20,330 nucleotides of DNA from Pseudoselenomonas ruminantium. Its GTDB lineage: Bacteria > Bacillota > Negativicutes > Selenomonadales > Selenomonadaceae. A model generated the notes under the pieces. That model saw only the letters and a program-made list of their open reading frames with translations, made no database searches and was not told where the DNA came from. The stretch is from assembly GCA_002448495.1 (NCBI GenBank), contig DJYL01000135.1:1-20330 (forward strand). The letters are read 5' to 3'. Made by a program: the position numbers and the translations under genes. Below are positions 7,400-14,745 of the stretch, piece by piece; position 1 is the stretch's first letter; every line of letters starts with the position of its first letter.

Positions 7400-7408
7400 T
7401 GCTATAAT
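7400..7408 (+). promoter_or_regulatory. Promoter of small-peptide mRNA 1, extended -10
   Basis: TGC-TATAAT (hexamer 7403-7408), consensus. The predicted start near 7415 places GCTGTGC at the very 5' end of the mRNA. Confidence 0.7.
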
Positions 7409-7449
7409 TATTTTGCTGTGCACCTCTCAGCGGAAGGGAGGGTAAGCAT

Positions 7450-7539
7450 ATGAAATATTTACCACTGTTGCGCGACTTCCTGCTTTCTATGCTTGCAGGA
7501 TTGGCAGCCAACTATCTGTTTACCGTGCTGGTGAAATAG
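7450..7539 (+). CDS. Small hydrophobic peptide 1 (29 aa), candidate type I toxin
   Basis: ATG 7450 to TAG 7537-7539. The peptide starts MKYLPLLRDFLLSM and ends AANYLFTVLVK: one predicted transmembrane segment with a basic end residue, typical in size and hydrophobicity of membrane-acting type I toxins. A strong AAGGGAGGG site is 7 bp upstream, but the preceding CCTCTC (7423-7428) can pair with GGGAGG (7436-7441) and mask it. The mRNA 5' end GCTGTGC (7415-7421) is complementary to GCACAGC (7539-7545), directly at the stop codon. Such 5'-3' closure and Shine-Dalgarno masking are usual for type I toxin mRNAs. It shares 23 of 29 residues with the peptide at 7820, and most differences fall in the first seven residues. 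Toxicity is inferred. A small regulatory membrane peptide is the alternative. Confidence 0.75.
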   Translation: MKYLPLLRDFLLSMLAGLAANYLFTVLVK

Positions 7540-7589
7540 CACAGCCACCAGTAAATACCTCGGGCACAAGCCAGCCGTAGAGGGAGATT

Positions 7590-7619
7590 AGCCGTCCACG
7601 ACCAATGGGCGGCTTTTCG
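7590..7619 (+). terminator. Terminator of small-peptide mRNA 1
   Basis: AGCCGTCC (7590-7597) pairs with GGGCGGCT (7607-7614, one U-G) and is followed by TTTTCGTTT. Confidence 0.75.
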
Positions 7620-7632
7620 TTTACCATAAATC

Positions 7633-7664
7633 AAAAAGCCGCCCTCGACCAAAAGGGCGGCTTT
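7633..7664 (-). terminator. Terminator of antisense RNA 2
   Basis: Perfect 11-bp stem AAAGCCGCCCT (7635-7645) with its complement at 7654-7664. T-run on the minus strand. Confidence 0.85.
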
Positions 7665-7741
7665 CTCATGTCCTAACAACGGACTCTGTGCGTCACAGGC
7701 GGTCAACCAGTAACGCTGTCAGCAATGAAATTCTTAAACCT
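7633..7741 (-). ncRNA. Antisense RNA 2, candidate type I antitoxin (~110 nt)
   Basis: Predicted to start near 7741 (extended -10 at 7748-7756) and end in the terminator at 7633-7664. Its start is the antisense of 7719-7746, which matches the start region of peptide 2 (7811-7838) at 22 of 28 positions. Three of the six differences still allow G-U pairs in the antisense-target duplex. Its 7-bp stem (GCGTCAC at 7690-7696, GTAACGC at 7710-7716) sits where RNA 1 has GCGTTGC/GCAACGC. A G-C pair is replaced by A-U and a U-A by U-G, so pairing is kept although sequence changes. A GTCC/GGAC hairpin and the terminator follow. Inferred partner: only mRNA 2, since the RNA 1 seed matches mRNA 2 poorly. 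Confidence 0.7.
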
Positions 7742-7746
7742 ATTGT

Positions 7747-7780
7747 AATTATAGCATACTGCACGAAAAATGCTATAATT
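7747..7780. promoter_or_regulatory. Back-to-back extended -10 promoters of antisense RNA 2 and peptide mRNA 2
   Basis: A perfect 11-bp inverted repeat: AATTATAGCAT (7747-7757) and ATGCTATAATT (7770-7780), separated by 12 bp. Each arm is an extended -10 (TGCTATAAT), pointing left (hexamer 7748-7753) and right (7774-7779). Confidence 0.75.
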
Positions 7781-7819
7781 ATTTTGCTGTACACCTCTCA
7801 GCGGAAGGGAGGGTTAGCA

Positions 7820-7909
7820 TTGAAATTTTTAAGCCTTTGGCGTGACTTCCTGCTTTCTCTGATTGCAGGTTTAGCCGCCAACTACCTGTTCACCGTGCTG
7901 ATGAAGTAG
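7820..7909 (+). CDS. Small hydrophobic peptide 2 (29 aa), candidate type I toxin
   Basis: TTG 7820 to TAG 7907-7909, aligned codon for codon with the ATG-started copy at 7450. The peptide begins MKFLSLWRDFLLSL and ends AANYLFTVLMK. Ribosome binding site AAGGGAGGG, again preceded by CCTCTC that can pair with it. The mRNA 5' end GCTGTAC (7786-7792) pairs with GTACAGC (7909-7915). Compared with unit 1 both sides changed (G to A, C to T), which keeps the pair. The weaker TTG start may lower translation. It is convergent with the gene ending at 7991 with practically no gap, so read-through from that gene would be antisense to this mRNA. Candidate toxin by architecture, not by recognised homology. 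Confidence 0.75.
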   Translation: MKFLSLWRDFLLSLIAGLAANYLFTVLMK

Positions 7910-7959
7910 TACAGCCATCAGTAAATACCTCGGGCAAAGGTCAGCCGTAGAGGGAGATT

Positions 7960-7989
7960 AGCCGTCCACGACCAATGGGCGGCTTTTCG
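7960..7989 (+). terminator. Terminator of small-peptide mRNA 2
   Basis: AGCCGTCC (7960-7967) with GGGCGGCT (7977-7984) and TTTTCGTTT, nearly identical to the copy at 7590. It abuts the stop codon of the convergent gene at 7991. Confidence 0.75.
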
Positions 7990-7990
7990 T

Positions 7991-8953
7991 TTATCCTTTT
8001 TTCTTCCCCGTCTGTGATGCTTCGGATACGCCTTTTTGACTATTGGTCATATTAAGTATTTCTATCGCGGATTTGCGGACGTCATCGGGAATGGTGAATT
8101 TTTCTTTCTGATTTACACCGCTATAGGTCATGTGGAACTTCAGTTCGCTGAAAGATACCAGGGATTCCATCATTTCGCGTTCGTCATTGCTCAATTTGAT
8201 TTTCCCGGCAGCTTTATCGTTGATGACATTTTTAGCATAGGCACGAATCAGCGGCGTTAAATCGGTACTGATGGTAACGGTCTTATGGTCAGCCTTATTC
8301 ACCACCCAATCGACTGTTAAGTCCGTCCCCTGCAAGGCTTTTGTCAGGGTATCCAGCATGGCCTGATGTTCCTTTTTTTCCTTGTCTGAAAGTTTCAGTG
8401 TTCCATCATCCAAATATTTTTCAGACACCTGCATCATTTTACCGGCATCTATTACAATCTGCAAGCCCTGCTGCGTATCCGTTTCATTTATCAAAGAAAC
8501 ATTTTTCACCGCCTGCAAGCTGTCATCCATAAAATTCGCGGCACCATTTTGCCAAACATTGGCCAGTTCTGCCGGAATTCCCGGCACAGACAGTTTTACC
8601 CACTTACCTGCCCGCTGTGCATAAAGGTTCAACAGACCATTTCTATTTTCCAAATAAAACGGAATATCTTCATGGCTGGTAAGATTCATTTTTTTCGCCT
8701 TAATATCCCAGCGCATTGAACCTTGCCAATACATGGTACTGTCACGCAGAACCTTGCCTTTGGCATTCAACTCCCAATGATAATCGGGGCCCAATAAATC
8801 AAGATTGGTGCTCACCGCTCGCTCGTCATTGAAATTTGCCATATACGCTTCTTTATAGACACTCATGGCGTCCTGCGGTTCAGCCGCCATGGCCGGACTG
8901 CCGCTCCATAACAGAACGCCACAGCCTACGGCAGCAGCAATTTTTTTCCACAT
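7991..8953 (-). CDS. Exported protein of unknown function, 320 aa
   Basis: Signal peptide MWKKIAAAVGCGVLL... ending SPAMA-AEP (cleavage near residue 24), with no lipobox cysteine. The mature part alternates short beta-strand-like stretches (TMYWQGSMRWDIKAKKMNL, FYLENRNGLLNLYAQ, WVKLSVPG, LQIVIDAGK, LTVDWVVNK, LKFHMTYSG) with a Lys/Glu-rich helical insert (LSDKEKKEHQ). This would suit an LppX/LolA-like or DUF6612-like half-barrel that binds a hydrophobic ligand, a structural guess only. A lysine-rich tail ends it. Start 8953 is preferred over the ATG two codons upstream because AAGGGAG then lies 9 bp away instead of 3. The gene begins 23 bp after the Tat flavoprotein gene and is probably co-transcribed with it. 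No terminator of its own is visible. Confidence 0.75.
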   Translation of the reverse strand: MWKKIAAAVGCGVLLWSGSPAMAAEPQDAMSVYKEAYMANFNDERAVSTNLDLLGPDYHWELNAKGKVLRDSTMYWQGSMRWDIKAKKMNLTSHEDIPFYLENRNGLLNLYAQRAGKWVKLSVPGIPAELANVWQNGAANFMDDSLQAVKNVSLINETDTQQGLQIVIDAGKMMQVSEKYLDDGTLKLSDKEKKEHQAMLDTLTKALQGTDLTVDWVVNKADHKTVTISTDLTPLIRAYAKNVINDKAAGKIKLSNDEREMMESLVSFSELKFHMTYSGVNQKEKFTIPDDVRKSAIEILNMTNSQKGVSEASQTGKKKG

Positions 8954-8976
8954 TTGCATTCACTCCCTTAATCGCT

Positions 8977-10509
8977 TTATCCTTCGCTTACATAACTGCG
9001 CTCATTCGCAGGAATCTTATCCCACTCCACGGCGTTGACCGCAACATTATTTTTTAACCCCCATGCGGCGGCAATTCCTGCTGCTTCCCCCATGCTCATG
9101 CAGGTAGGCTGAATACGGAAAGAAGCCTGCGCCGCAAAGCTGCCGCTGGCACAGCGGCCTACCACCAAAAGGTTGGACAGTTCATTCGTCACCAATGCGC
9201 GATAGGGGATTTCGTAGTATTGGCCTTTTTTCAACTTTTCAAAGAGGTCAAGCTTAACATCATGAATGTCAACGGGGTATGCCGTGCGGCAGACTGCATC
9301 GGGGAAATGATGGGCTTTCGTATAATCCTCAACATCCATGTAATACTTGCCGCGAATGCGCCAGGACTCCCGTACACCAATCATACTTGCCTCGCGGCTG
9401 ATGTAGGCTTTTTCAAAGCCGGGTATATTCTTGATGAAGAAGGCCGACAAATGCCGCATCATTCGGCGGCCAAAACTTACCGCCTTGCTGGCCGAAACCG
9501 CATCCGTTGCGCTGAACGACAGGGGCGGCATCTCCGGACAGTTCATCGACATAACCGCAGGCTTGCCCGGAATCGAAAAAGCCTGAATATAGAGGATATC
9601 GTCCTCAGTTACTTCGCCCCGCGCCACGCCATCTTTGAAGAATTTTTCGTTCTTTTTCCACTTGGCAAATTCAAAGAAGGGCGCGCGTTTTTCCTTTAAC
9701 GCCTCTTCCACGATGGTGACAAACTTTCCATGCGTATAATCGTCATGCAGTTCCTTTTGGAAGAAGTTAAAAACTTTTTTGACATCAATACCGCCCATTT
9801 CAAAGCGCAAACTCATGGGCTGGTTGCGGCCTGTCGATTCCGAGCCTTTTTCTGCGGGAACCCCGGCAAATCTCGCCAGCAGAGCATCCCCTGTACCATC
9901 GATGAACACCTTGGCGGTAATTTTCGCCAGCCCCTCCGGGGTCTGGATAACACAGGCGATGATTTTTTCGTCCTGCACCACCGTTCCGACCAGTGCGGCA
10001 TTATAAAGAATATCGACCCCGGCTTCAGCACACATTTCATCATAAACGAGCGCCAGATATTCCGGAACATATTGTCCCCGTCCACCACCATAATAAGTGT
10101 CCGTGTCAATGCCCAGTGACGGGGAAACGCCCTGACTTTCCATACGCTTGTTCAAATCCGTGATATATGGCGTATCGCTGCCATCGACAAAGGTTGGCAT
10201 ACAGGGGAACACACAGCCCTGAGTTGCAAGCCCCCCAAGAGAAATGCCGCGTTCCACCAGCACCACTTTTGCTCCCTTACGGGCAGCGCTGATGGCAGCA
10301 GCAGTACCGGCAGAACCACCCCCAACCACACAGACATCCACATTAAAAATTACAGGCAATTCCACTTCCGTAAAATTCATTGCCGTTGTCGATGATGCGA
10401 CAGCCTGTCCAGTTTCCATGCTACTCCCCAGCAATGTTCCTGCGGCTGCTGCACCCATCAGCTTCATAAAGCTGCGGCGTGACAGGGGAATCAAAAATGA
10501 TTTATCCAT
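8977..10509 (-). CDS. Tat-exported FAD-dependent oxidoreductase (FAD_oxidored family)
   Basis: A 510-residue flavoprotein predicted to act outside the cytoplasmic membrane. Residues 9-16 (LSRRSFMK) form a full twin-arginine motif, followed by an Ala/Gly-rich hydrophobic stretch and an AVAS cleavage region near 37-39. The Rossmann FAD motif VVGGGSAGTAAA starts at 61 and ends with an acidic residue in VVLVERG. GGLATQG at 92-98, an FIDGTGDALLA strand and the C-terminal GRCASGSFAAQASFRIQP and MGEAAGIAAA segments are typical of the FAD_oxidored family. The substrate cannot be read from sequence. Start 10509 (MDKSFL) has AGAAGGAG 12 bp upstream. An ATG at 10521 almost touches that site. It lies just upstream of an exported protein, possibly a partner. 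Confidence 0.9.
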   Translation of the reverse strand: MDKSFLIPLSRRSFMKLMGAAAAGTLLGSSMETGQAVASSTTAMNFTEVELPVIFNVDVCVVGGGSAGTAAAISAARKGAKVVLVERGISLGGLATQGCVFPCMPTFVDGSDTPYITDLNKRMESQGVSPSLGIDTDTYYGGGRGQYVPEYLALVYDEMCAEAGVDILYNAALVGTVVQDEKIIACVIQTPEGLAKITAKVFIDGTGDALLARFAGVPAEKGSESTGRNQPMSLRFEMGGIDVKKVFNFFQKELHDDYTHGKFVTIVEEALKEKRAPFFEFAKWKKNEKFFKDGVARGEVTEDDILYIQAFSIPGKPAVMSMNCPEMPPLSFSATDAVSASKAVSFGRRMMRHLSAFFIKNIPGFEKAYISREASMIGVRESWRIRGKYYMDVEDYTKAHHFPDAVCRTAYPVDIHDVKLDLFEKLKKGQYYEIPYRALVTNELSNLLVVGRCASGSFAAQASFRIQPTCMSMGEAAGIAAAWGLKNNVAVNAVEWDKIPANERSYVSEG

Positions 10510-10554
10510 AGGGGTATTCATCTCCTTCTGTCCCAAAATAAGTAGGATAACGGT

Positions 10555-10560
10555 ATTATA
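10555..10560 (-). promoter_or_regulatory. Possible promoter (-10 only) of the flavoprotein gene
   Basis: TATAAT on the minus strand, 45 bp upstream of the start codon and adjoining the terminator stem. The -35 region is weak. Confidence 0.35.
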
Positions 10561-10590
10561 AAGCCCCTATTCGCTTTGAATAGGGGCTTT
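10560..10590. terminator. Terminator downstream of rsmG
   Basis: A 13-bp perfect stem, AAAGCCCCTATTC (10560-10572) with its complement at 10578-10590, loop GCTTT. It closes the long minus-strand cluster. The T-run is short on that strand. The 67 bp between it and rsmG hold nothing recognisable. Confidence 0.75.
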
Positions 10591-10657
10591 TCCTTCCTTA
10601 ATTCAGCCATTGCATCCGTAAATTTCGCTAAATTTTTGCTAAACCTGTTTATATCCT

Positions 10658-11374
10658 TTACACTATGGGATTTTTAGTCGGTGTCCCGGCCTTGCGCGGA
10701 TAGGCTTTCGGCGTGGGCATGGTCTTGGTGATGGTGATAACCGCCCGCTTATCGTCCAGCTCCGGCAATTTCACCGGACGGATTTCCGTCCTGCTTCCGC
10801 CCATGACCTTTATGGCCTTGGCGGCTTCTTCCGCTTCATCATGATACTGCATTCCTTTGAGGGCGATAAAGTGACCGCCTTTTTTGACAAATGGCAGGCA
10901 GTATTCACAGAGAATGGGGAGCCTTGCTACTGCTCTGGACACCGCGATATCGAAGGACTCGCGGTATTTTTTATTGCGGGCGCCCTCTTCAGCGCGGGCA
11001 TGGACGCATTCAACCTCCTTTAAGCCCAGTTCCTCAACCACCGTCTGCAGGAACTTAATGCGCTTGTTGAGGGAATCCATCAACGTCAGCTTGATTTCCG
11101 GGCAGAAAATCTTTAAGGGCAGGCCAGGAAAGCCTGCGCCGGTGCCCACATCAATAACGGTTGTACCGTCCTTAAAGAGGTTTTCATCATAGGCCGTAAT
11201 GCTGTCAATCATATGTTTGATGGCAACTTCCTTGGGTTCAGTGATGGCGGTGAGGTTAATCTTTTCATTCCACTCCACCAGCAGTTCGAAGTAGCGGTTA
11301 TACTGCTCCATCTGCGTAGAGCTAAGGTTTATGCCGTATTCGGCTGCCGCTTTGGCAAGTTCTTCCTTAAACAT
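10658..11374 (-). CDS. rsmG: 16S rRNA (guanine-527-N7) methyltransferase
   Basis: Methylates N7 of G527 in 16S rRNA near the decoding centre, using S-adenosylmethionine. Loss in other bacteria gives low-level streptomycin resistance. The protein has 238 residues, the normal size. The N-terminal segment [11 protein letters not shown] (35-45) is a family signature. The SAM-binding motif [17 protein letters not shown] starts at 73, and VSRAVARLP and ALKGM follow. The Pro/Lys-rich tail is slightly longer than average. The start overlaps the mnmG end by 8 bp, with GGGGAGG inside the mnmG coding sequence, so the two are translationally linked. Confidence 0.96.
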   Translation of the reverse strand: MFKEELAKAAAEYGINLSSTQMEQYNRYFELLVEWNEKINLTAITEPKEVAIKHMIDSITAYDENLFKDGTTVIDVGTGAGFPGLPLKIFCPEIKLTLMDSLNKRIKFLQTVVEELGLKEVECVHARAEEGARNKKYRESFDIAVSRAVARLPILCEYCLPFVKKGGHFIALKGMQYHDEAEEAAKAIKVMGGSRTEIRPVKLPELDDKRAVITITKTMPTPKAYPRKAGTPTKNPIV

Positions 11375-13277
11375 CGGCTTTGACCTCCCCTGCCTTAATG
11401 CGCTGCTGTTGTTCGAGCCAGATAAGCAGTACGGAAATATCTGCCGGCGATACGCCGCTGATGCGGCTGGCCTGTCCTACGGAGCGCGGACGGATAGCCT
11501 TTAATTTCTCCCGGCCCTCGTCCCGCAGGCTGGGCACTTCATCATAATCGAGGTCTTCCGGCAGGAGTTTTTCTTCGAGTTTTTCCATGCGTTCAACCTG
11601 TTCCAGCTGTTTTTTGATATAGCCTTCATAGGTGATGGTGATTTCCACCTGCTGTTTGACTTCCTTATTGAGTTCCGGCAGGTCGAAAAGCTCTGCGAGT
11701 TTATCATAGTCCAAATCCGGACGACGCAGGAGGTCATAGAAGCTCGTCGCATTGCGCACCGGTTCAATGCCTGCCGCCGTGAGTTTTTCCGTGATTTCCT
11801 TAGTAGGGTTAATGCTGTTCTTGCGCAGATAATCCAGAGCTTCATTGATGGCGTTCTGCTTTTCGGTGTATCTTGCCCAACGGTCATCTTTGACCAGACC
11901 GACGCGGCGGCCGAGCGGCGTCAAGCGTTGGTCTGCATTGTCCTGCCGCAGCAGCAATCGGTATTCGGCGCGGCTCGTCATAATGCGGTACGGCTCATTG
12001 GTTCCCTTCGTCACCAAATCGTCAATGAGCACGCCGATATAGGCTTCACTGCGCTTTAACACCAATGGTTCTTCACCCTTAATCAGCATGGCGGCATTGA
12101 TACCGGCGATAATGCCCTGCGCCGCCGCTTCTTCATAGCCGGAAGTGCCATTGGCCTGTCCGGCGGAGAAAAAGCCCTGAATGTTCTTGAATTCCAAAGT
12201 CGGCTTTAACTGCGTGGGGTCAATGCAGTCGTATTCAATGGCATAGCCGGCGCGCATGACTTTGGCGTGTTCCAGTCCCGGAATGGTGCGCAGGAAAGCC
12301 AGCTGCACATCCATGGGCATAGACGTGGACATGCCCTGCACATAGACCTCGTTGGTATGACGGCCTTCCGGCTCTAAGAACAGCTGATGGCGCTCTTTGT
12401 CCGGGAAACGCAGGATTTTCGTTTCAATGGACGGGCAGTAACGGGGGCCAATACCCTCGATAATACCATTGGCCATCGGGGCACGTTCCATATTGTCCCG
12501 CAGGATTTTATGGGTTTCTTCGTTGGTGTAGGTCAGGTAACAGGGAATCTGCTCACGGGTCACTTCATCGCTCATAAAGGAGAAGTTGCGGCATTCCTCA
12601 TCACCGGGCTGAATTTCCATCTTGCTGTAATCGAGGGTGCGGGCATCTACGCGGGCGGGCGTACCCGTCTTAAAGCGCATCAGCTTTACGCCGACTTCTT
12701 TGAGCGAATCGGAGAACTTCACCGCCGCCCTTTGACCTGCCGGGCCGCCCTCATAGGTGTGTTCGCCGATGATAATGCGCCCTTTGAGATAAGTGCCTGT
12801 CGCCATAATTACCGCCTTAGCGGTGTAGATTTCGCCGGTTTCCGACTGCACGCCGGTAACTTTGCCATCTTCAACCAGCAGTTTATCAATCAAGAGCTGT
12901 TTGACATCCAGATTTTCCGTCTGTTCGCAGGTTTCCTTCATCGTGAACTGGTAGAGTTTTTTATCGGCCTGTGCGCGCAGAGCATGGACAGCCGGGCCTT
13001 TGCCCGTGTTGAGCATGCGGAACTGAATGCAGGTCTTATCGGCATTGACGCCCATTTCCCCGCCTAAAGCATCAAGCTCCCGCACGAGATGGCCTTTCGC
13101 CGGGCCGCCTACGGACGGATTGCAGGGCATCATGGCAATATTGTCCATTGAAAGCGTTGTCAGCAGGGTATTACAGCCAATGCGGGCGGCCGCCAGCGCC
13201 GCCTCTACGCCGGCATGACCTGCCCCCACTACGATTACATCATAAGAGCCGGCAACAAATACGTTTTTACTTTCCAT
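11367..13277 (-). CDS. mnmG: tRNA uridine 5-carboxymethylaminomethyl modification enzyme, FAD subunit
   Basis: With MnmE forms the complex that installs (carboxymethyl)aminomethyl groups on wobble U34 of tRNAs reading NNA/NNG codons. The 636 residues match the family (about 630). The FAD motif [13 protein letters not shown] lies at 15-27, followed by the family signature [33 protein letters not shown] segment and the C-terminal helical MnmE-binding domain, with the typical [10 protein letters not shown], are present. Start 13277 (MESKNVF) has an AAGGTAAGG site. The open frame extends 87 bp upstream into mnmE without family similarity. It lies 13 bp behind mnmE, its functional partner, and overlaps rsmG. 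Confidence 0.97.
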   Translation of the reverse strand: MESKNVFVAGSYDVIVVGAGHAGVEAALAAARIGCNTLLTTLSMDNIAMMPCNPSVGGPAKGHLVRELDALGGEMGVNADKTCIQFRMLNTGKGPAVHALRAQADKKLYQFTMKETCEQTENLDVKQLLIDKLLVEDGKVTGVQSETGEIYTAKAVIMATGTYLKGRIIIGEHTYEGGPAGQRAAVKFSDSLKEVGVKLMRFKTGTPARVDARTLDYSKMEIQPGDEECRNFSFMSDEVTREQIPCYLTYTNEETHKILRDNMERAPMANGIIEGIGPRYCPSIETKILRFPDKERHQLFLEPEGRHTNEVYVQGMSTSMPMDVQLAFLRTIPGLEHAKVMRAGYAIEYDCIDPTQLKPTLEFKNIQGFFSAGQANGTSGYEEAAAQGIIAGINAAMLIKGEEPLVLKRSEAYIGVLIDDLVTKGTNEPYRIMTSRAEYRLLLRQDNADQRLTPLGRRVGLVKDDRWARYTEKQNAINEALDYLRKNSINPTKEITEKLTAAGIEPVRNATSFYDLLRRPDLDYDKLAELFDLPELNKEVKQQVEITITYEGYIKKQLEQVERMEKLEEKLLPEDLDYDEVPSLRDEGREKLKAIRPRSVGQASRISGVSPADISVLLIWLEQQQRIKAGEVKADV

Positions 13278-13290
13278 TTTCCTTACCTTC

Positions 13291-14667
13291 TTATTTACCA
13301 ATACAGAACTTCGAGAAAATCTCATCAATGATATCTTCGCCCACCGTATCGCCGGTGATTTCACCTAATTTTTCCCAGGCCGAACGCAGGTCGATGGAGA
13401 TAAAGTCCAGCCCCATGCCTGCTTCAATGGTCGTGAGGGCCGCAGCTAAATGAACATCTGCCTGCCGCAGGAGATTGGCCTGCCGTTCATCGCTGACAAA
13501 ACTGCCTTCATCAGCTGCCACCGCGCCGCCGTAAACCTTATCCTGAATCGCCTGCACCAGCGTATCCAGACCATGATTTTCCTTGGTGGAAATTTCGATA
13601 ACCGGAACATTTGCCTTGGCAGATAATACCTCTGCCGTAACCACGGATTGCAAATCGCTCTTATTGAGCAGGACGATAGCATCCCGCCCGGCAAGCAGGG
13701 AGAGGATTTCCTCGTCCTCGCTGTCCAGCGGCCTTGAACCGTCAAAGAGAGCCAGTACCAAAGCGGCCTCACTGACCATCTGCCGCGCCTTTTCGACACC
13801 GATTTTTTCCACCACATCTTCCGTGGCACGAATGCCGGCCGTGTCGATAATGCGCAGGGGAACGCCGCCCACATTGGCATATTCCTCGATGGAATCGCGG
13901 GTCGTACCGGGAATATCGGTGACAATCGCGCGTTCTTCCTGCAATAAGGCATTTAAGAGACTGGACTTGCCGACGTTAGGCTTGCCCACGATAGCGGTCA
14001 TGAGTCCATCCCGCAGAATACGGCCTGTGCCGGCGGTTTTGATGAGTTTGGCTATATTATTGCGCACATCAACCACTTTTTCAGCTACACTTTCCGTTAC
14101 CACATCATCGACTTCATCTTCGGGAAAATCAATAGCGGCTTCCAAGTGCGCAATCTGGCCGAGAATCTCCTGCCGGAAGGATTTTATCTTTGCCGAAAAC
14201 GCACCGGTCAGATGGCCCGTTGCCATTTTCAGCGAACGGTCGGTCTTGGCCGTGATGATATCCATAACCGCCTGTGCCTGCGATAAGTCCAGACGGCCAT
14301 TTAAGAACGCGCGCTTGGTAAACTCGCCGCCCTCAGCTGGTCTTGCGCCATGCGCGTAGGTCAAGGCCAACGTCTTGCGCAGGGGCATAACGCCGCCATG
14401 ACATTGGAGCTCGACCACATCTTCCTTCGTATAGGAATGGGGGGCCTTCATCATCAACACCATGGCTTCGTCGATAACCTGACCAGCTTCGTCCACAATA
14501 CGGCCATAGACAGCCCGATGGCTGGCATAATCGCTAAGTGCCTTGCCGCTGGCAGGCCGGAACATCTTTTCCGCTACAGCTATTGCCTGTTCTCCGCTCA
14601 AACGGATAATGCCGATGCCGCCCTCCCCCTGGGCGGTGGCAATAGCACTAATCGTATCTCCTTGCAT
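13291..14667 (-). CDS. mnmE: tRNA modification GTPase MnmE
   Basis: GTPase partner of MnmG in U34 tRNA modification. It binds a formyl-tetrahydrofolate derivative in its N-terminal domain. The 458 residues comprise an N-terminal TrmE-type folate domain (1-118), a helical domain interrupted by the G domain, and the C-terminal CIGK (455-458) with the essential cysteine. G-domain motifs: GKPNVGKSS at 228-236, DIPGTTRD around 251-258, DTAGIR at 275-280 and NKSD at 335-338. Start 14667 has AGGTGAG upstream. The 39-bp upstream extension of the frame lacks similarity. A terminator-like hairpin separates it from jag, so expression may be partly uncoupled from the upstream ribosomal genes. Confidence 0.97.
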   Translation of the reverse strand: MQGDTISAIATAQGEGGIGIIRLSGEQAIAVAEKMFRPASGKALSDYASHRAVYGRIVDEAGQVIDEAMVLMMKAPHSYTKEDVVELQCHGGVMPLRKTLALTYAHGARPAEGGEFTKRAFLNGRLDLSQAQAVMDIITAKTDRSLKMATGHLTGAFSAKIKSFRQEILGQIAHLEAAIDFPEDEVDDVVTESVAEKVVDVRNNIAKLIKTAGTGRILRDGLMTAIVGKPNVGKSSLLNALLQEERAIVTDIPGTTRDSIEEYANVGGVPLRIIDTAGIRATEDVVEKIGVEKARQMVSEAALVLALFDGSRPLDSEDEEILSLLAGRDAIVLLNKSDLQSVVTAEVLSAKANVPVIEISTKENHGLDTLVQAIQDKVYGGAVAADEGSFVSDERQANLLRQADVHLAAALTTIEAGMGLDFISIDLRSAWEKLGEITGDTVGEDIIDEIFSKFCIGK

Positions 14668-14686
14668 AATCTCACCTACTCGATAA

Positions 14687-14723
14687 TAGTAAAAGGGCAG
14701 CCTCAATAATGAGACAGCCCTTT
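14687..14723 (-). terminator. Terminator or attenuator between jag and mnmE
   Basis: Minus-strand AAAGGGCTGTCTCA pairs with TGAGGCTGCCCTTT (one mismatch, one G-U) around a 4-nt loop and is followed by TTTTACTATT. The modest T-run suggests partial termination. Confidence 0.65.
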
Positions 14724-14745
14724 CACAGCTCTCTTAGCCAATTTA

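Larger units (their letters stand above)
7261..7990. repeat. Tandem duplication: two ~370-bp small-peptide/antisense-RNA units
   Basis: Unit 1 (about 7261-7620) and unit 2 (about 7632-7990) are similar over their whole length, with a period of 370-371 bp. The terminators at 7264/7635, promoters at 7403/7774, start codons at 7450/7820 and 3' hairpins at 7590/7960 all keep this offset. The least conserved parts are the antisense-RNA hairpin loops and the first codons of the peptide. Confidence 0.9.

Noticed and set aside
7302..7706. Minus-strand open frames of 60-70 codons opposite the small-peptide genes
   Set aside because: They run over the divergent promoters and antisense RNA genes, lack ribosome sites and are not conserved between the two units.
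7261..7990. Repeated hairpins as a CRISPR array
   Set aside because: Only four hairpins at uneven distances that alternate with promoters and coding sequence. There are no short regular spacers and no cas genes.
13583..14359. Long plus-strand open frame (258 codons) opposite mnmE
   Set aside because: Lies wholly antisense to a secure gene, composition is Ser/Thr/Arg-rich as typical for a shadow frame, and no ribosome binding site was found.
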